Positions 8,534 to 17,327 of a stretch of 30,366 nucleotides of DNA are shown here, in pieces. A program made the position numbers and the translations under genes. Below the pieces are notes generated by a model. That model was given only the letters and a program-made list of their open reading frames with translations, made no database searches and was not told the origin of the DNA. The DNA comes from Chitinophagaceae bacterium (GTDB lineage Bacteria > Bacteroidota > Bacteroidia > Chitinophagales > Chitinophagaceae), in NCBI GenBank assembly GCA_023229465.1, contig JALNZE010000030.1, forward strand, positions 1-30,366. The letters run 5' to 3'. Position 1 is the stretch's first letter, and every line of letters starts with the position of its first letter.

Positions 8534-11293
8534 ATGATAAAAAAGAACAGTACACAGAAATACGTCTATTTCTTTGGCGCCGGCAGGGCCGATGGTAATG
8601 AATCTATGAAAAATTTATTGGGCGGTAAAGGGGCGAACCTTGCTGAAATGGCGGGCCATCCAAAACTTAAACTACCGGTACCCCCGGGTTTTACGATTTC
8701 TACAGAAGTATGTACCTATTATTATGATCACAAACGCATATACCCTTCTGTATTAAAGGGGCAGGTACAAACGGCTTTATCTGAAGTAGAAAAGATTACC
8801 GGCAAAAAATTCGGTGATGTACATAATCCCCTCCTCTTATCTGTTCGTTCCGGCGCCAGGCGCAGTATGCCCGGTATGATGGATACTGTTTTAGATATTG
8901 GTTTGAATGATGCAACTATTCAGGGCCTGATTAAACAATCGGGCGATGAAAGATTTGCCTATGATGCCTATCGCAGATTGGTAATGATGTATGCCGATGT
9001 AGTGATGGAAAAAGCCGGTGACATTCAACCCAAAAATGGCAGAGGCATCCGCAAAGTACTGGATGAAAAATTAGAAGCGGTTAAACATAGCAAAGGCTAT
9101 ACATCAGATACCGACCTGACGGTTTCTGAATTAAAAATATTGGTTAAAGAATTTAAAGCCACCGTTAAAAAAGTATTGGGCAAGCCTTTCCCCGAAGATC
9201 CTTACGAACAATTATGGGGTAGTGTAGGTGGTGTGTTTGGCAGTTGGAACGGGAAACGCGCCATCGAATACCGTAAGATTGAAAAAATACCACACGAATG
9301 GGGTACTGCCGTAAATGTACAGGCCATGGTGTTTGGTAATATGGGCGGGGATAGCGCTACCGGCGTGGCGTTTACCAGAAACCCGGGCACAGGAGAAAAT
9401 AAATTCTATGGAGAATATTTAGTGAATGCACAGGGTGAAGATGTGGTTGCGGGTATCAGAACACCCGGACCTATTAATGCCTATTCAAAAAATGACCAGA
9501 GCAAAACACTGGATACACTGGAAAAAATAATGCCGAAGGCCTATAAAGAATTAAATGGCTTTCAGGAAAGGTTGGAGAAACATTATAAAGACATGCAGGA
9601 TATTGAGTTCACCATTGAAAAAGGGAAACTCTATATGTTGCAATGCAGGGTGGGTAAACGTAACGGGGTAGCCGCTGTGCGGATGGCCACAGAAATGTTT
9701 ACGGAAAAACTGATTGATGCAAAAACAGCCATCATGCGTGTTGGCCCCAACCAGTTGGTAGAACTATTGTTGCCCATGCTCGATCCTACAATTGAAGCGG
9801 CTACCAAAGCTATCGCGAAAGGATTACCTGCCGGTCCGGGTGGCGCAAAGGGCCGTGTGGTTTTCTCATCAGCCGAAGCGGTTGAGTGGGCATCCAGGGG
9901 AGAGAAGGTAATCCTGGTTCGTGAAGAAACATCTCCGGAAGATGTGGATGGCATGCATAAATCACAGGCCATCTTAACAACAAAAGGGGGTATGACTTCT
10001 CATGCCGCACTGGTTGCCCGGGGCTGGGGTAAATGTTGTATCGTGGGTTGTAATGATATTGAGATACACGCTGAAACAAAAACCTTTAAAGCAAGGGATG
10101 GCGTTATCGTAAAAGAAGGAGATATCATTACCTTAAATGGCACCAAAGGATTGGTGTATGAGGGTGATATGGCGCTGGTGGCTATAGACCTTAATAAGAA
10201 CAAATCCTATAAAAACCTGATGACCCTGGTTGATAAAATAAAGTTAATAGGCGTTAGAACAAATGCCGAAACACCACAGGATGCCGCACAGGCCATATCG
10301 TTTGGCGCAGAAGGTATTGGCCTGTTCCGTACAGAGCATATGTTTTATGGCGAAGGCAGTGAACAACCCCTGTTCCTGTTGCGCAAAATGATTATGAGTA
10401 AAACAGAACCCGAACGCCGTAAAGCGCTGAATGATCTGTTTGTTTTTGTGAAGAAGGATATTAAAGATACCATGAAGGTAATGAAGGGTTTTCCGGTTAC
10501 CATCCGTTTACTGGATCCGCCATTGCATGAGTTTGTTCCGCACGATGTTGAAAAGTTACACGAGCTAAGCAAAGAACTGGGTATTAGTATGAGCGTATTA
10601 CGCAGAAGGGTACTGGCTTTGCATGAGAACAACCCGATGTTGGGTCACCGGGGTGTTCGCTTAGGGGTAAGTTATCCTGAGATCACTGAAATGCAGATAA
10701 GAGCCATTTTGGAAGCTACCGCGGAAATGATCAAATCAGGCAAGAAAGCATTTCCTGAAATCATGGTACCGGTTACCTGCACAGTGAATGAGTTAACTCA
10801 TCAAAAAGAAATTGTTGATAGGGTATATAAAGAAGTATGTACCAGGTTGAAAGTAAAAAGCATCCCTTACTTATATGGTACCATGATTGAAATTCCGAGA
10901 GCCGCTTTGCAGGCCGGTAATATGGCGCAGGTGGCAGACTTCTTCAGCTTTGGTACGAATGATCTTACACAAATGAGTTTTGGGTTCAGCAGGGATGATG
11001 TGGGAGGATTCTTGCCCAATTACCTCGATCAGAAAATATTGCCCGACGACCCTTTCCAAACCATTGACCAGGAAGGGGTAGGTGAATTGATTAAAATAGG
11101 TACCGAACGCGGACGTACTACCAAACCCAAATTAAAAGTTGGTATTTGCGGAGAACACGGAGGCGATGCTGAAAGTGTAAAATTCTGTCACCGCATTGGT
11201 ATGAACTATGTAAGCTGCTCTCCCTTTCGTGTACCGATTGCACGTTTGGCGGCGGCACAGGCCGCGGTTGAGTTTGGCAAAGTAGCGAAGTAA
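8534..11293 (+). CDS. ppdK: Pyruvate, phosphate dikinase
   Basis: 919 residues. The enzyme interconverts pyruvate, ATP and phosphate with phosphoenolpyruvate, AMP and pyrophosphate, in the cytoplasm. The N-terminal ATP-grasp region shows GGKGANLAEM and SVRSGARRSMPGMMDT. The swivelling phosphohistidine domain has KGGMTSHAALVARGWGK, with His490 as the phosphate carrier. The C-terminal barrel has LFRTEHMFYG and ends with GICGEHGGD, where Cys872 corresponds to the catalytic Cys. Bacterial enzymes usually have about 875-880 residues, so this one is roughly 40 longer; all catalytic motifs are intact. It is 110 bases downstream of the persulfide dioxygenase gene and has its own promoter and palindrome, so it is probably a separate unit. 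In Bacteroidota the enzyme can work in either direction. Confidence 0.97.
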   Translation: MIKKNSTQKYVYFFGAGRADGNESMKNLLGGKGANLAEMAGHPKLKLPVPPGFTISTEVCTYYYDHKRIYPSVLKGQVQTALSEVEKITGKKFGDVHNPLLLSVRSGARRSMPGMMDTVLDIGLNDATIQGLIKQSGDERFAYDAYRRLVMMYADVVMEKAGDIQPKNGRGIRKVLDEKLEAVKHSKGYTSDTDLTVSELKILVKEFKATVKKVLGKPFPEDPYEQLWGSVGGVFGSWNGKRAIEYRKIEKIPHEWGTAVNVQAMVFGNMGGDSATGVAFTRNPGTGENKFYGEYLVNAQGEDVVAGIRTPGPINAYSKNDQSKTLDTLEKIMPKAYKELNGFQERLEKHYKDMQDIEFTIEKGKLYMLQCRVGKRNGVAAVRMATEMFTEKLIDAKTAIMRVGPNQLVELLLPMLDPTIEAATKAIAKGLPAGPGGAKGRVVFSSAEAVEWASRGEKVILVREETSPEDVDGMHKSQAILTTKGGMTSHAALVARGWGKCCIVGCNDIEIHAETKTFKARDGVIVKEGDIITLNGTKGLVYEGDMALVAIDLNKNKSYKNLMTLVDKIKLIGVRTNAETPQDAAQAISFGAEGIGLFRTEHMFYGEGSEQPLFLLRKMIMSKTEPERRKALNDLFVFVKKDIKDTMKVMKGFPVTIRLLDPPLHEFVPHDVEKLHELSKELGISMSVLRRRVLALHENNPMLGHRGVRLGVSYPEITEMQIRAILEATAEMIKSGKKAFPEIMVPVTCTVNELTHQKEIVDRVYKEVCTRLKVKSIPYLYGTMIEIPRAALQAGNMAQVADFFSFGTNDLTQMSFGFSRDDVGGFLPNYLDQKILPDDPFQTIDQEGVGELIKIGTERGRTTKPKLKVGICGEHGGDAESVKFCHRIGMNYVSCSPFRVPIARLAAAQAAVEFGKVAK

Positions 11294-11346
11294 CCTAAAC
11301 AGGTATTGATACTATTCGGGAAAAGAACTTTTGACACATTTTCTCA

Positions 11347-11362
11347 AGTTACGAAAGTAACT
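11347..11362. terminator. Hairpin between convergent ppdK and histidine kinase genes
   Basis: AGTTAC-GAAA-GTAACT is a perfect 6-base-pair stem closed by a GNRA tetraloop when read on the + strand. It lies between two convergent stop codons, where a bidirectional terminator would be expected. No T-run follows on either strand, so an intrinsic terminator is not proven. Confidence 0.25.
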
Positions 11363-11374
11363 ATGGCAGGCTAT

Positions 11375-13780
11375 TTAATCCTTTCGGGTATAATGGTACA
11401 CATTTGTATAATGTAATACAATCCTGAAAAGCTCATCAGGTACAAAAGGTTTTACCACAATAGCATCGATGCCAACATTTTTTACGCGGTCCTCTACTTC
11501 GCGCGGCAGGCTGGCGGTTAATGCAACAATGGGTATTTCAACACCCATTTCGCGCAGGCGGCGGGTGGCTTCATACCCGTCCATTACGGGCATGTGCATA
11601 TCCATCAAAATCAGTCGATGCCTGTTTACATCCAGTTTATCCAGCGCTTCCTGGCCATTAACAGCTACGTCTATGGTTGCCCCCCATCTTTGTAAAAACG
11701 TTTTGGCTACCAGGATATTTATTTCATTATCCTCTACCAGTAAAATTGAAATACCTGTAAGTGGTTTACTCTCTTCGGTAGGCGTATGATCAGCCTGCTC
11801 TTCTGTTTTCGTTTCTTCTGAAAAAGATTTTTGAAAACTTTGTGTAAAATAAAATTTTGACCCTTTGCCATCATCACTTTTCAGGTGTAGCGTAATACCC
11901 TGTAAGGCAAGTAATTTTTTACATATTGCCAGCCCCAAACCGGTACCGCCAAAATTTCTGGAAGTAGACGTGTCTGCCTGTGTAAACTGTTCGAAGATCA
12001 TTTTTTGTTTTTCAATGGAGATGCCTATGCCTGTATCTTCTATGCTGATGGTAAGTGTAATGTCTGCATCGGTCTGGCTGTCTACCTGTATATTTAATGC
12101 TACATGCCCGTGTTTGGTAAACTTAATGGCATTGCTTACCAGGTTAGTTACCACCTGGCCAATGCGGGTGGGATCAGCCATTACCTTGGTATGCAAGGCA
12201 CTGTCTATATGCAGTCTTAATTCAATTCCCTTGTCTTCCGCGGAAGTTCTTAATCCAGAAATAATATTCTTAACCACATTGGGTATATCCGTTTCTATCG
12301 ATTCAAAATTTACTTTACCGGCTTCTATTTTATTATAATCAAGGATATCATTTACGATGGCTAATAAATTATTAGCGGAAAACAGTAATACATCCAACTG
12401 CTCTTTTTGTTCAATACTTGGATTATCGCGAAGGATCAAATGCGTCATGCCCAATATTGAATTGAGGGGGGTTCGAATTTCATGCGACATGGTGGAAAGA
12501 AATTCATTCTTCGCTTTCAATCCCTGCTCTGCCTGGTCTTTCGCCTGTTTAAGCAGGGAGGCGAAACGGAAGGAAAGGATTAGTGATTGCAGAACGAAGA
12601 AACTGATATAACCAATAAAAAGGATCGCTTTTTGAGGAGAAATAATATTAAAATATTGCAGATTAATTAAGGTAAATACAACAAGCACCACACAGGTACT
12701 CAGCAAGGCATAAGCCGCGCCGGTCCGTTTTTTTCGCATTGCTTTTACATATACATAAAATACATAAATGAGTAGCCCGAACATCACAATCAGGAAGGGG
12801 TTAATGAGCCGGGTAAAAATGACAGGCGGAAAAACAACTACAATAGCGGAGAGGGTTAGGCTGGCCCATACCTGTATTTTTGTGACTGTTTTATTTGAGT
12901 CTTCCGGGTATAAATGATAGGTATAGAGGCTGAATAACCCCAGGCAACCGAATAGCGACAGGTATTCAAGATGTAAGGTAATGGTCCAGGGTATTTCCGA
13001 AAACAAAGTATGTAAAACATAACTCCTCGAGCCAATCATCCGGTAACTATACGCGATACAGAATAAAGCGAAATACAGTAGCGATTTATCGTGCTTACCA
13101 AAAAGAAATAACCCCAGAAAAAATAATCCACCCATAAATATACTACCGGTTAAGAAGAGATCAAAGGCAGTATCAATGGCTTTTTCGTGGAATAGCAAAT
13201 CCCTGTCGCCCAGCATGATATCTTTATAGGGCCCTCCTTTGGAATGCCAGAAATTGGCTACCTGTAAAATTAAATGCAGCGTGTCTTTGTTTGTTGAAAG
13301 CTCCAGGGTTTTCGGACACCATTTAGGTACCGCCGTTGCAGCGGTTGAATCCGGGTTACCCGCATTGGCAAACATTTCGCCATTAACAAATAACCGGTAA
13401 GATGTATAGGTATCAGGAATTTCAAGGGCCAGCTTGTTGGAATGTTTTGGCAACAGAACGGTAAGTGAATAGGATGCATACCCCATATGTGAAAGAGGTG
13501 ATCCTTTTACGATCGTATTGGTCCAAAGTTCGGCAAACTTAAAAAATCCGGTTGGTATGGCAGAAGTATCAATGGGTGTAACCAATTGTTTCCAGTAAAG
13601 GGTCCATTCGCCTTGCAGGGGCATGGATTGGTTTTTCAGATCTGATTGTCTTAGATCAATTACACCTTTTTGGGCAACAGGAAAACCGGGTGTTTGAGCA
13701 GCATGGGTTGTAATAAAAGGAAAGACAGAAAAAAACAGCATCAGAACAGACAAATAATATAATCGCTTAGGTAATGGCAT
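11375..13780 (-). CDS. 7TMR-DISM hybrid sensor histidine kinase/response regulator
   Basis: 801 residues. A cleavable-looking signal segment is followed by a periplasmic DISMED2-type sensor domain (about 40-185) with beta-sandwich character. A seven-helix DISM membrane region follows (about 200-405), then a short coiled linker (QAKDQAEQGLKAKNEF). HisKA contains FLSTMSHEIRTPLNSILGM with phospho-acceptor His433. The HATPase domain shows NLVSNAIKFT, EDTGIGI and FGGTGLGLAI. A receiver domain ends the protein: ILLVEDNEIN, phospho-acceptor Asp727 in LILMDMHMP, and the conserved Lys in VVKPF. There is no output domain, so the signal must pass through a phosphotransfer protein or another regulator outside the window. 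The gene follows feoB on the same strand after about 180 bases; the ligand is unknown. Confidence 0.93.
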   Translation of the reverse strand: MPLPKRLYYLSVLMLFFSVFPFITTHAAQTPGFPVAQKGVIDLRQSDLKNQSMPLQGEWTLYWKQLVTPIDTSAIPTGFFKFAELWTNTIVKGSPLSHMGYASYSLTVLLPKHSNKLALEIPDTYTSYRLFVNGEMFANAGNPDSTAATAVPKWCPKTLELSTNKDTLHLILQVANFWHSKGGPYKDIMLGDRDLLFHEKAIDTAFDLFLTGSIFMGGLFFLGLFLFGKHDKSLLYFALFCIAYSYRMIGSRSYVLHTLFSEIPWTITLHLEYLSLFGCLGLFSLYTYHLYPEDSNKTVTKIQVWASLTLSAIVVVFPPVIFTRLINPFLIVMFGLLIYVFYVYVKAMRKKRTGAAYALLSTCVVLVVFTLINLQYFNIISPQKAILFIGYISFFVLQSLILSFRFASLLKQAKDQAEQGLKAKNEFLSTMSHEIRTPLNSILGMTHLILRDNPSIEQKEQLDVLLFSANNLLAIVNDILDYNKIEAGKVNFESIETDIPNVVKNIISGLRTSAEDKGIELRLHIDSALHTKVMADPTRIGQVVTNLVSNAIKFTKHGHVALNIQVDSQTDADITLTISIEDTGIGISIEKQKMIFEQFTQADTSTSRNFGGTGLGLAICKKLLALQGITLHLKSDDGKGSKFYFTQSFQKSFSEETKTEEQADHTPTEESKPLTGISILLVEDNEINILVAKTFLQRWGATIDVAVNGQEALDKLDVNRHRLILMDMHMPVMDGYEATRRLREMGVEIPIVALTASLPREVEDRVKNVGIDAIVVKPFVPDELFRIVLHYTNVYHYTRKD

Positions 13781-13959
13781 GGGTTTTCCAGATAGCAGGG
13801 TTTAAGATCACCAGGTAGTATTTTGCCGGTATCAGGCTACTAATTTAGCAAAAAGCACCTGTTAAAAAAATCTAATATAGCAAACGGGGTATCCGCGATG
13901 AAAAGTTTAATGCATTATTTAGAGAGGAAGAATGGTAACGACATCCGGCAGCATTCATT

Positions 13960-16074
13960 TTATGAAAATAATTGATAGACCAGCAGGCTCATCAGGTAGG
14001 CCAGTGCCGTCATATAAATAAACTGAAATACCGGCCATTTCCATGATTTGGTTTCGCGTTTTACAACGGCTAAGGTACTCATGCATTGCATGGCCAACAC
14101 ATAAAATATCATCAATGAGAAAGCGGCAGGCAGCGTGTAAATTTTTTTGCCATCCGGGTAAGCGGCGGCGTGCATTTTTTGTCGTAACGAACTGCCATCC
14201 GTTTCTTCTACACTATACAAAGTGGCCATCGTACCTACAAACACTTCTCTCGCGGCAAAAGAAGTAATAAGGGCAATGCCTATTTTCCAGTCAAAACCAA
14301 GAGGTCTGATTACAGGCTCAATGCTTTTACCAAGGATACCCGCATAGGAGTTTTCTAATTTTTCGGAAGAAAGATGTTTTCTAAGTGAATCTTTTTGTTT
14401 TGGTAACTGTTGCAGCAGTATGGCATATTTGTTCTCCACTTTTTCCATCCGGTTACTGGGGCCATAAGAACTCAGAAACCAGAGCAACAGACTAATAATC
14501 ATGATTACTTTACCCGCATCTGTTACAAATATTTTTGCCTTCTCTATCATGGTGATACCCACATTCTTCCACCTGGGCGCCCGGTAAATAGGCAGTTCCA
14601 GTATAAAAAAGCTTTTCTCTTTGATTTTGATAAACCATTTCATTACATAACTTACCAGCAGCGCCATAAACGTGCCCAGCAAATAAAGGCCCATCATAAC
14701 CAAACCCTGTAAACTTAAAAAACCCAGGTAATACGTATCATCAATTACCAATGAAATTAAAATGGTGTACACAGGCAGTCGCGCGCTGCAGCTCATGAGG
14801 GGGGTAACCAGGATGGTAAGCAGTCTTTCTTTTCTATTTTCAATATTCCTGGCGCTCATGATGGCCGGAACGGCACAGGCAAAGGCGCTGATCATGGGCA
14901 TTACACTTTTGCCATTCAGCCCCACTTTGCGCATTAGTTTATCACTTAAAAAACTGATGCGGGCCATATAACCCGAGTCTTCCAGGATAGTAATGAGTCC
15001 GAACAGGATCATGATCTGCGGTACAAAAACCAGGATGCCACTCAGGCCTGCCACAAATCCATTCACCAGCAGATTGCTCCACCAGGCTTCGGGTAAATGC
15101 TGGTCAAGCCAGGAGCTTACATGTGTGAAACTCCATTCAATACCATCCATCGGGAACCTGGCCAGCCAGAAAACACTCTGGAACAATAAAAAAAGAACAG
15201 CTAATAAAATAATATACCCCCAGGTGCGGTGTAAAAAAAAGTTATCTAAGTAATCGGTAAATAATTTTTTCTCCAATGGCCCGGTTTCTATTACGTGCTG
15301 CTTCATAATCTGCCTGATATGGGCATATCGCTGCACAATTTCTTCTGCCTGTGTTTTGGTAGGATTAAAAGCGTTGTCTATTTCTATCTGTTCAACGGCA
15401 TCCTGCTCTGTTTGGGAAAGTGGAAAATTTTCATGGTTAATCAGGTAATGAATGGCAGCATAATTGCTCAGCGTGGGAAATAATTGCTGAACAGCTTTAA
15501 TAGAAGCGGGCGCCAGTTGCTCCGTATCCATAAAATCCCTTGTTTGTATACCGGCATTTGTTTTGGCAACCCGCGCCAATACTTTTTTTAGCTCAGTCAG
15601 TCCCTTATTCTTTCTCGGATTTACGGCCACAACAGGTATGCCCAGTTCGGCTTCCAGCCCGCCAACATCAATTTTAATATCTTTTTTAACGGCGATATCG
15701 GTCATGGTGAGCGCCATCACCACCGGTATTTTCAGGTCAATGATCTGGCTGCAGAATAACAGGTTTCTTTTCAGGTTACTGGCATCGGCAACCAACAGCA
15801 CCACATCGGCCCTGGTATCCTTATCGGCCCCCATCAGTACTTTATAAGCCACCCATTCATCAGAGCGCCTTGGATATAAACTATAGGTTCCCGGAAGATC
15901 TACCAGTTCTGCGGGTAAATGATCAGCTAACTGTATGTGGCCTGTTTTTTTGTCAACAGTAACGCCCGGAAAATTACCTACCTGCTGGTTAAGGCCCGTA
16001 AGTGCGTTAAACAGAGATGTTTTACCACTGTTAGGGTTACCAACCAAAGCTATATGTAATACAGGTTTTATCAA
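13960..16074 (-). CDS. feoB: Ferrous iron transport protein B
   Basis: 704 residues from the start chosen here. The N-terminal GTPase domain has G1 GNPNSGKTS and G3 DLPGTYS. G4 reads TMTD (Thr123-Asp126) instead of the canonical NxxD, so the base-recognising Asn is replaced by Thr. The C-terminal half has the Gate regions and many helices (for example GYMARISFLSDKLMRKVGL and FACAVPAIMSARNIENRKERL) that form the Fe2+ path in the inner membrane. I chose the TTG at 16074, not the upstream ATG at 16110, because a strong -7 box lies at 16091-16098, inside the longer frame. The TTG start also places G1 near the N-terminus, as usual for FeoB. No feoA is adjacent or fused. Confidence 0.93.
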   Translation of the reverse strand: MIKPVLHIALVGNPNSGKTSLFNALTGLNQQVGNFPGVTVDKKTGHIQLADHLPAELVDLPGTYSLYPRRSDEWVAYKVLMGADKDTRADVVLLVADASNLKRNLLFCSQIIDLKIPVVMALTMTDIAVKKDIKIDVGGLEAELGIPVVAVNPRKNKGLTELKKVLARVAKTNAGIQTRDFMDTEQLAPASIKAVQQLFPTLSNYAAIHYLINHENFPLSQTEQDAVEQIEIDNAFNPTKTQAEEIVQRYAHIRQIMKQHVIETGPLEKKLFTDYLDNFFLHRTWGYIILLAVLFLLFQSVFWLARFPMDGIEWSFTHVSSWLDQHLPEAWWSNLLVNGFVAGLSGILVFVPQIMILFGLITILEDSGYMARISFLSDKLMRKVGLNGKSVMPMISAFACAVPAIMSARNIENRKERLLTILVTPLMSCSARLPVYTILISLVIDDTYYLGFLSLQGLVMMGLYLLGTFMALLVSYVMKWFIKIKEKSFFILELPIYRAPRWKNVGITMIEKAKIFVTDAGKVIMIISLLLWFLSSYGPSNRMEKVENKYAILLQQLPKQKDSLRKHLSSEKLENSYAGILGKSIEPVIRPLGFDWKIGIALITSFAAREVFVGTMATLYSVEETDGSSLRQKMHAAAYPDGKKIYTLPAAFSLMIFYVLAMQCMSTLAVVKRETKSWKWPVFQFIYMTALAYLMSLLVYQLFS

Positions 16075-16090
16075 ATTGACTGAATGGCTG

Positions 16091-16098
16091 CAAAAGTA
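16091..16098 (-). promoter_or_regulatory. -7 promoter box of feoB
   Basis: On the minus strand this reads TACTTTTG, a full match to TAnnTTTG, followed by CAGCC as is common in this group. The inferred start point is 16084-16087, about 10-13 bases before the TTG start. It rules against translation from the ATG at 16110. No clear upstream TTG element and no Fur-like palindrome were found. Confidence 0.5.
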
Positions 16099-16286
16099 GC
16101 GGCAAACCATGGGTGCGAGTTACGAGTTTGGTAACAATACCAAAACTCCTTTAGGGCTGTAAATGCGGGATTTTCTATGTTTTAGACTTGGCATAAGTAA
16201 CGTTTGGGTAATGAACATAGTCTTAAAATCAAGAATTGCCTACTTTTTAGACGGTAGGTTAAATACTAAAACGAATTGGTAGTGTC

Positions 16287-16448
16287 TTAATACTTTACTT
16301 GTTTTTTTACCTGCCCCATTTTATCAATTATCCGGAGCCTGGTAAATTCACTATTGCCGGTAGTTTCTACTGTTAATGCGTTGTTAGTCGTACAGCTATA
16401 AGCAGCAATTTTTGGAAAGACTTCATAATTGTATGATTTTAGAATTGG
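16287..16448 (-). pseudogene. Relic resembling a type IX secretion C-terminal sorting domain
   Basis: Directly after the TAA of the lipoprotein gene (16449-16451), and in the same frame, 53 codons stay open until TAA at 16287-16289. They read in part TNNALTVETTGNSEFTRLRI followed by IDKMGQVKKQ. This spacing (N-A-L-T-V-E, then F-T-R-L-x-I-x-D-x-M-G-x-V) is what T9SS type A sorting domains show after their YPNP motif. The YPNP itself is degraded (FPKIAAYSC) and the last beta-strands are missing. There is no start codon before the internal Met. I infer a decayed fragment, either the former C-terminus of the lipoprotein or debris of another gene. The remainder of this gap, 16099-16286, holds no gene that I can see. 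Confidence 0.4.
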
Positions 16449-16916
16449 TTAATTTGATTTTGTAAAATGATAAAAAACCGCATCGGAACCATAGTCGTGT
16501 AATACCAATGTGTCATTAAAAATACCGTCCACAATATAATTTGATGGATATCCTAGTTTATCATAGAAATTCATGGTAAAAGTCGAGTCTCCATGAGTAT
16601 ATGTGCCCAAGTCTTTGACCCACTTTATTGTTGTGTCTACTCCGATTGTATTTTTGTATGATAGTATTATCTTATTATCATTAGTGAACTTAAAAAAAAC
16701 ACTATCGTAGTACTGTATATTATTTGCGGCAATCCCTCCTTTTCCATAATGTAATTTCCATAGCCCCTTTATATAAGATTGAATGGTAGAAAGCGGCTTG
16801 TTATACAACGTTATAGTTAAGGGAACTGAGGGAGTATATTCTTTTTTGCATTGAGCAAAAAAGAATAGAATCAATATAGGAGCAATAACAAAAGAGGGGT
16901 ACAGAGATTTTTTCAT
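16449..16916 (-). CDS. Hypothetical small lipoprotein
   Basis: 155 residues, not recognised. The N-terminus MKKSLYPSFVIAPILILFFF ends in the lipobox FAQC (Cys23) followed by KKE, a charged stretch typical of exported Bacteroidota lipoproteins. The mature part, about 130 residues, is rich in aromatic and beta-branched residues and has alternating strands (WKLHYGKGG, NKIILSYKNT, STFTMNFYDKLG, DTLVLHDYGSDAVFYHF). This suggests a small beta-barrel, possibly lipocalin-like; the fold is a guess from the pattern. A TAAACCTTTG sequence at 16919-16928 on the minus strand, just before the ATG, resembles a -7 box and would imply an almost leaderless message. The reading frame continues after the stop into a sorting-domain-like relic, so the gene may be a shortened version of a longer one. 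Confidence 0.7.
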   Translation of the reverse strand: MKKSLYPSFVIAPILILFFFAQCKKEYTPSVPLTITLYNKPLSTIQSYIKGLWKLHYGKGGIAANNIQYYDSVFFKFTNDNKIILSYKNTIGVDTTIKWVKDLGTYTHGDSTFTMNFYDKLGYPSNYIVDGIFNDTLVLHDYGSDAVFYHFTKSN

Positions 16917-16977
16917 AACAAAGGTTTATTTACTGACACATAAATCTTACAAAGCGCGGCATTGCTAATTACTGAAG

Positions 16978-17221
16978 GTAAAACACCTCATTTTTGCAAT
17001 ATTTTCCTCAATAGTCTTATTAATAAATTAAGAGAGCCGCACTAGCTGCAGCTCTCTCTCCCAATTTTACTAATTAGTACCCAGGTGTAAATTGCTAAGA
17101 AAAAGGATTCATTTCTTCCGTTTCTCTGAACCCCCCCATTTCTCTTGTGAGCACCCCTGTTTTGTTTTTAAAGGGGCTAAAAAAAATAAAATAAATGCTA
17201 TATATAAAAATGACTGCATAT
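16978..17221 (+). repeat. 244-base dispersed direct repeat, copy A
   Basis: Together with copy B at 20582-20825 this forms a same-orientation pair of equal length, about 92% identical in my hand alignment (about 15 substitutions and two 2-base gaps). The longest identical run is 40 bases, around 17091-17130. An AGAGAGC/GCTCTCT hairpin with an inner GCA/TGC stem lies at 17031-17057 and is conserved in both copies. The 8-base TCATTTTT near the start recurs inverted as AAAAATGA near the end (16988-16995 and 17206-17213). No reading frame is conserved throughout. It fills most of the 411-base gap between the lipoprotein and M28 genes. The family is not recognised. Confidence 0.9.
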
Positions 17222-17241
17222 AATACAGTTCATTTTTGGTT

Positions 17242-17258
17242 TGTGAACAGAATTCACA
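17242..17258. promoter_or_regulatory. Inverted repeat upstream of the M28 peptidase gene
   Basis: TGTGAA-N5-TTCACA is a perfect 6-base inverted repeat, resembling a Crp-type site but with one extra central base. Its centre is about 62 bases upstream of the inferred M28 start point. This is a possible operator; nothing else supports it. Confidence 0.25.
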
Positions 17259-17299
17259 GGTTTTTATGGATGAATTAGCCGATGGTATCCGCATCCGCT

Positions 17300-17307
17300 T
17301 ATTTTTG
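17300..17307 (+). promoter_or_regulatory. -7 promoter box of the M28 peptidase gene
   Basis: TATTTTTG is a full match to TAnnTTTG and is followed by CAGG. The inferred start point is 17311-17314. That leaves only 1-4 bases before the ATG at 17316 but 13-16 before the ATG at 17328, favouring the latter. Confidence 0.5.
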
Positions 17308-17327
17308 CAGGCATAATGTATACTGGC

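Noticed and set aside
11865..12338. 157-codon open frame antisense to the hybrid kinase
   Set aside because: It covers the HATPase region of the kinase, whose motifs are all intact; the antisense translation is unstructured.
12464..12480. GGTTCGAATTTC resembling a tRNA T-loop
   Set aside because: It is inside the histidine kinase gene and no cloverleaf can be formed around it; similar GTTCGA strings in other genes were also dismissed.
16075..16110. N-terminal extension of FeoB from the ATG at 16110
   Set aside because: The extension (MVCRYFCSHSVN) contains the -7 promoter box and is not like FeoB N-termini.
17148..17190. CCCCT...AGGGG stem in repeat A as an intrinsic terminator
   Set aside because: The run after the stem is A on the + strand, and on the minus strand the T-run precedes the stem, so neither strand has terminator order.
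17109..17294. 61-codon minus-strand frame overlapping repeat A
   Set aside because: The aligned frame in repeat B is broken by a stop codon (TAA) after about 10 residues, so it is not a conserved peptide gene.
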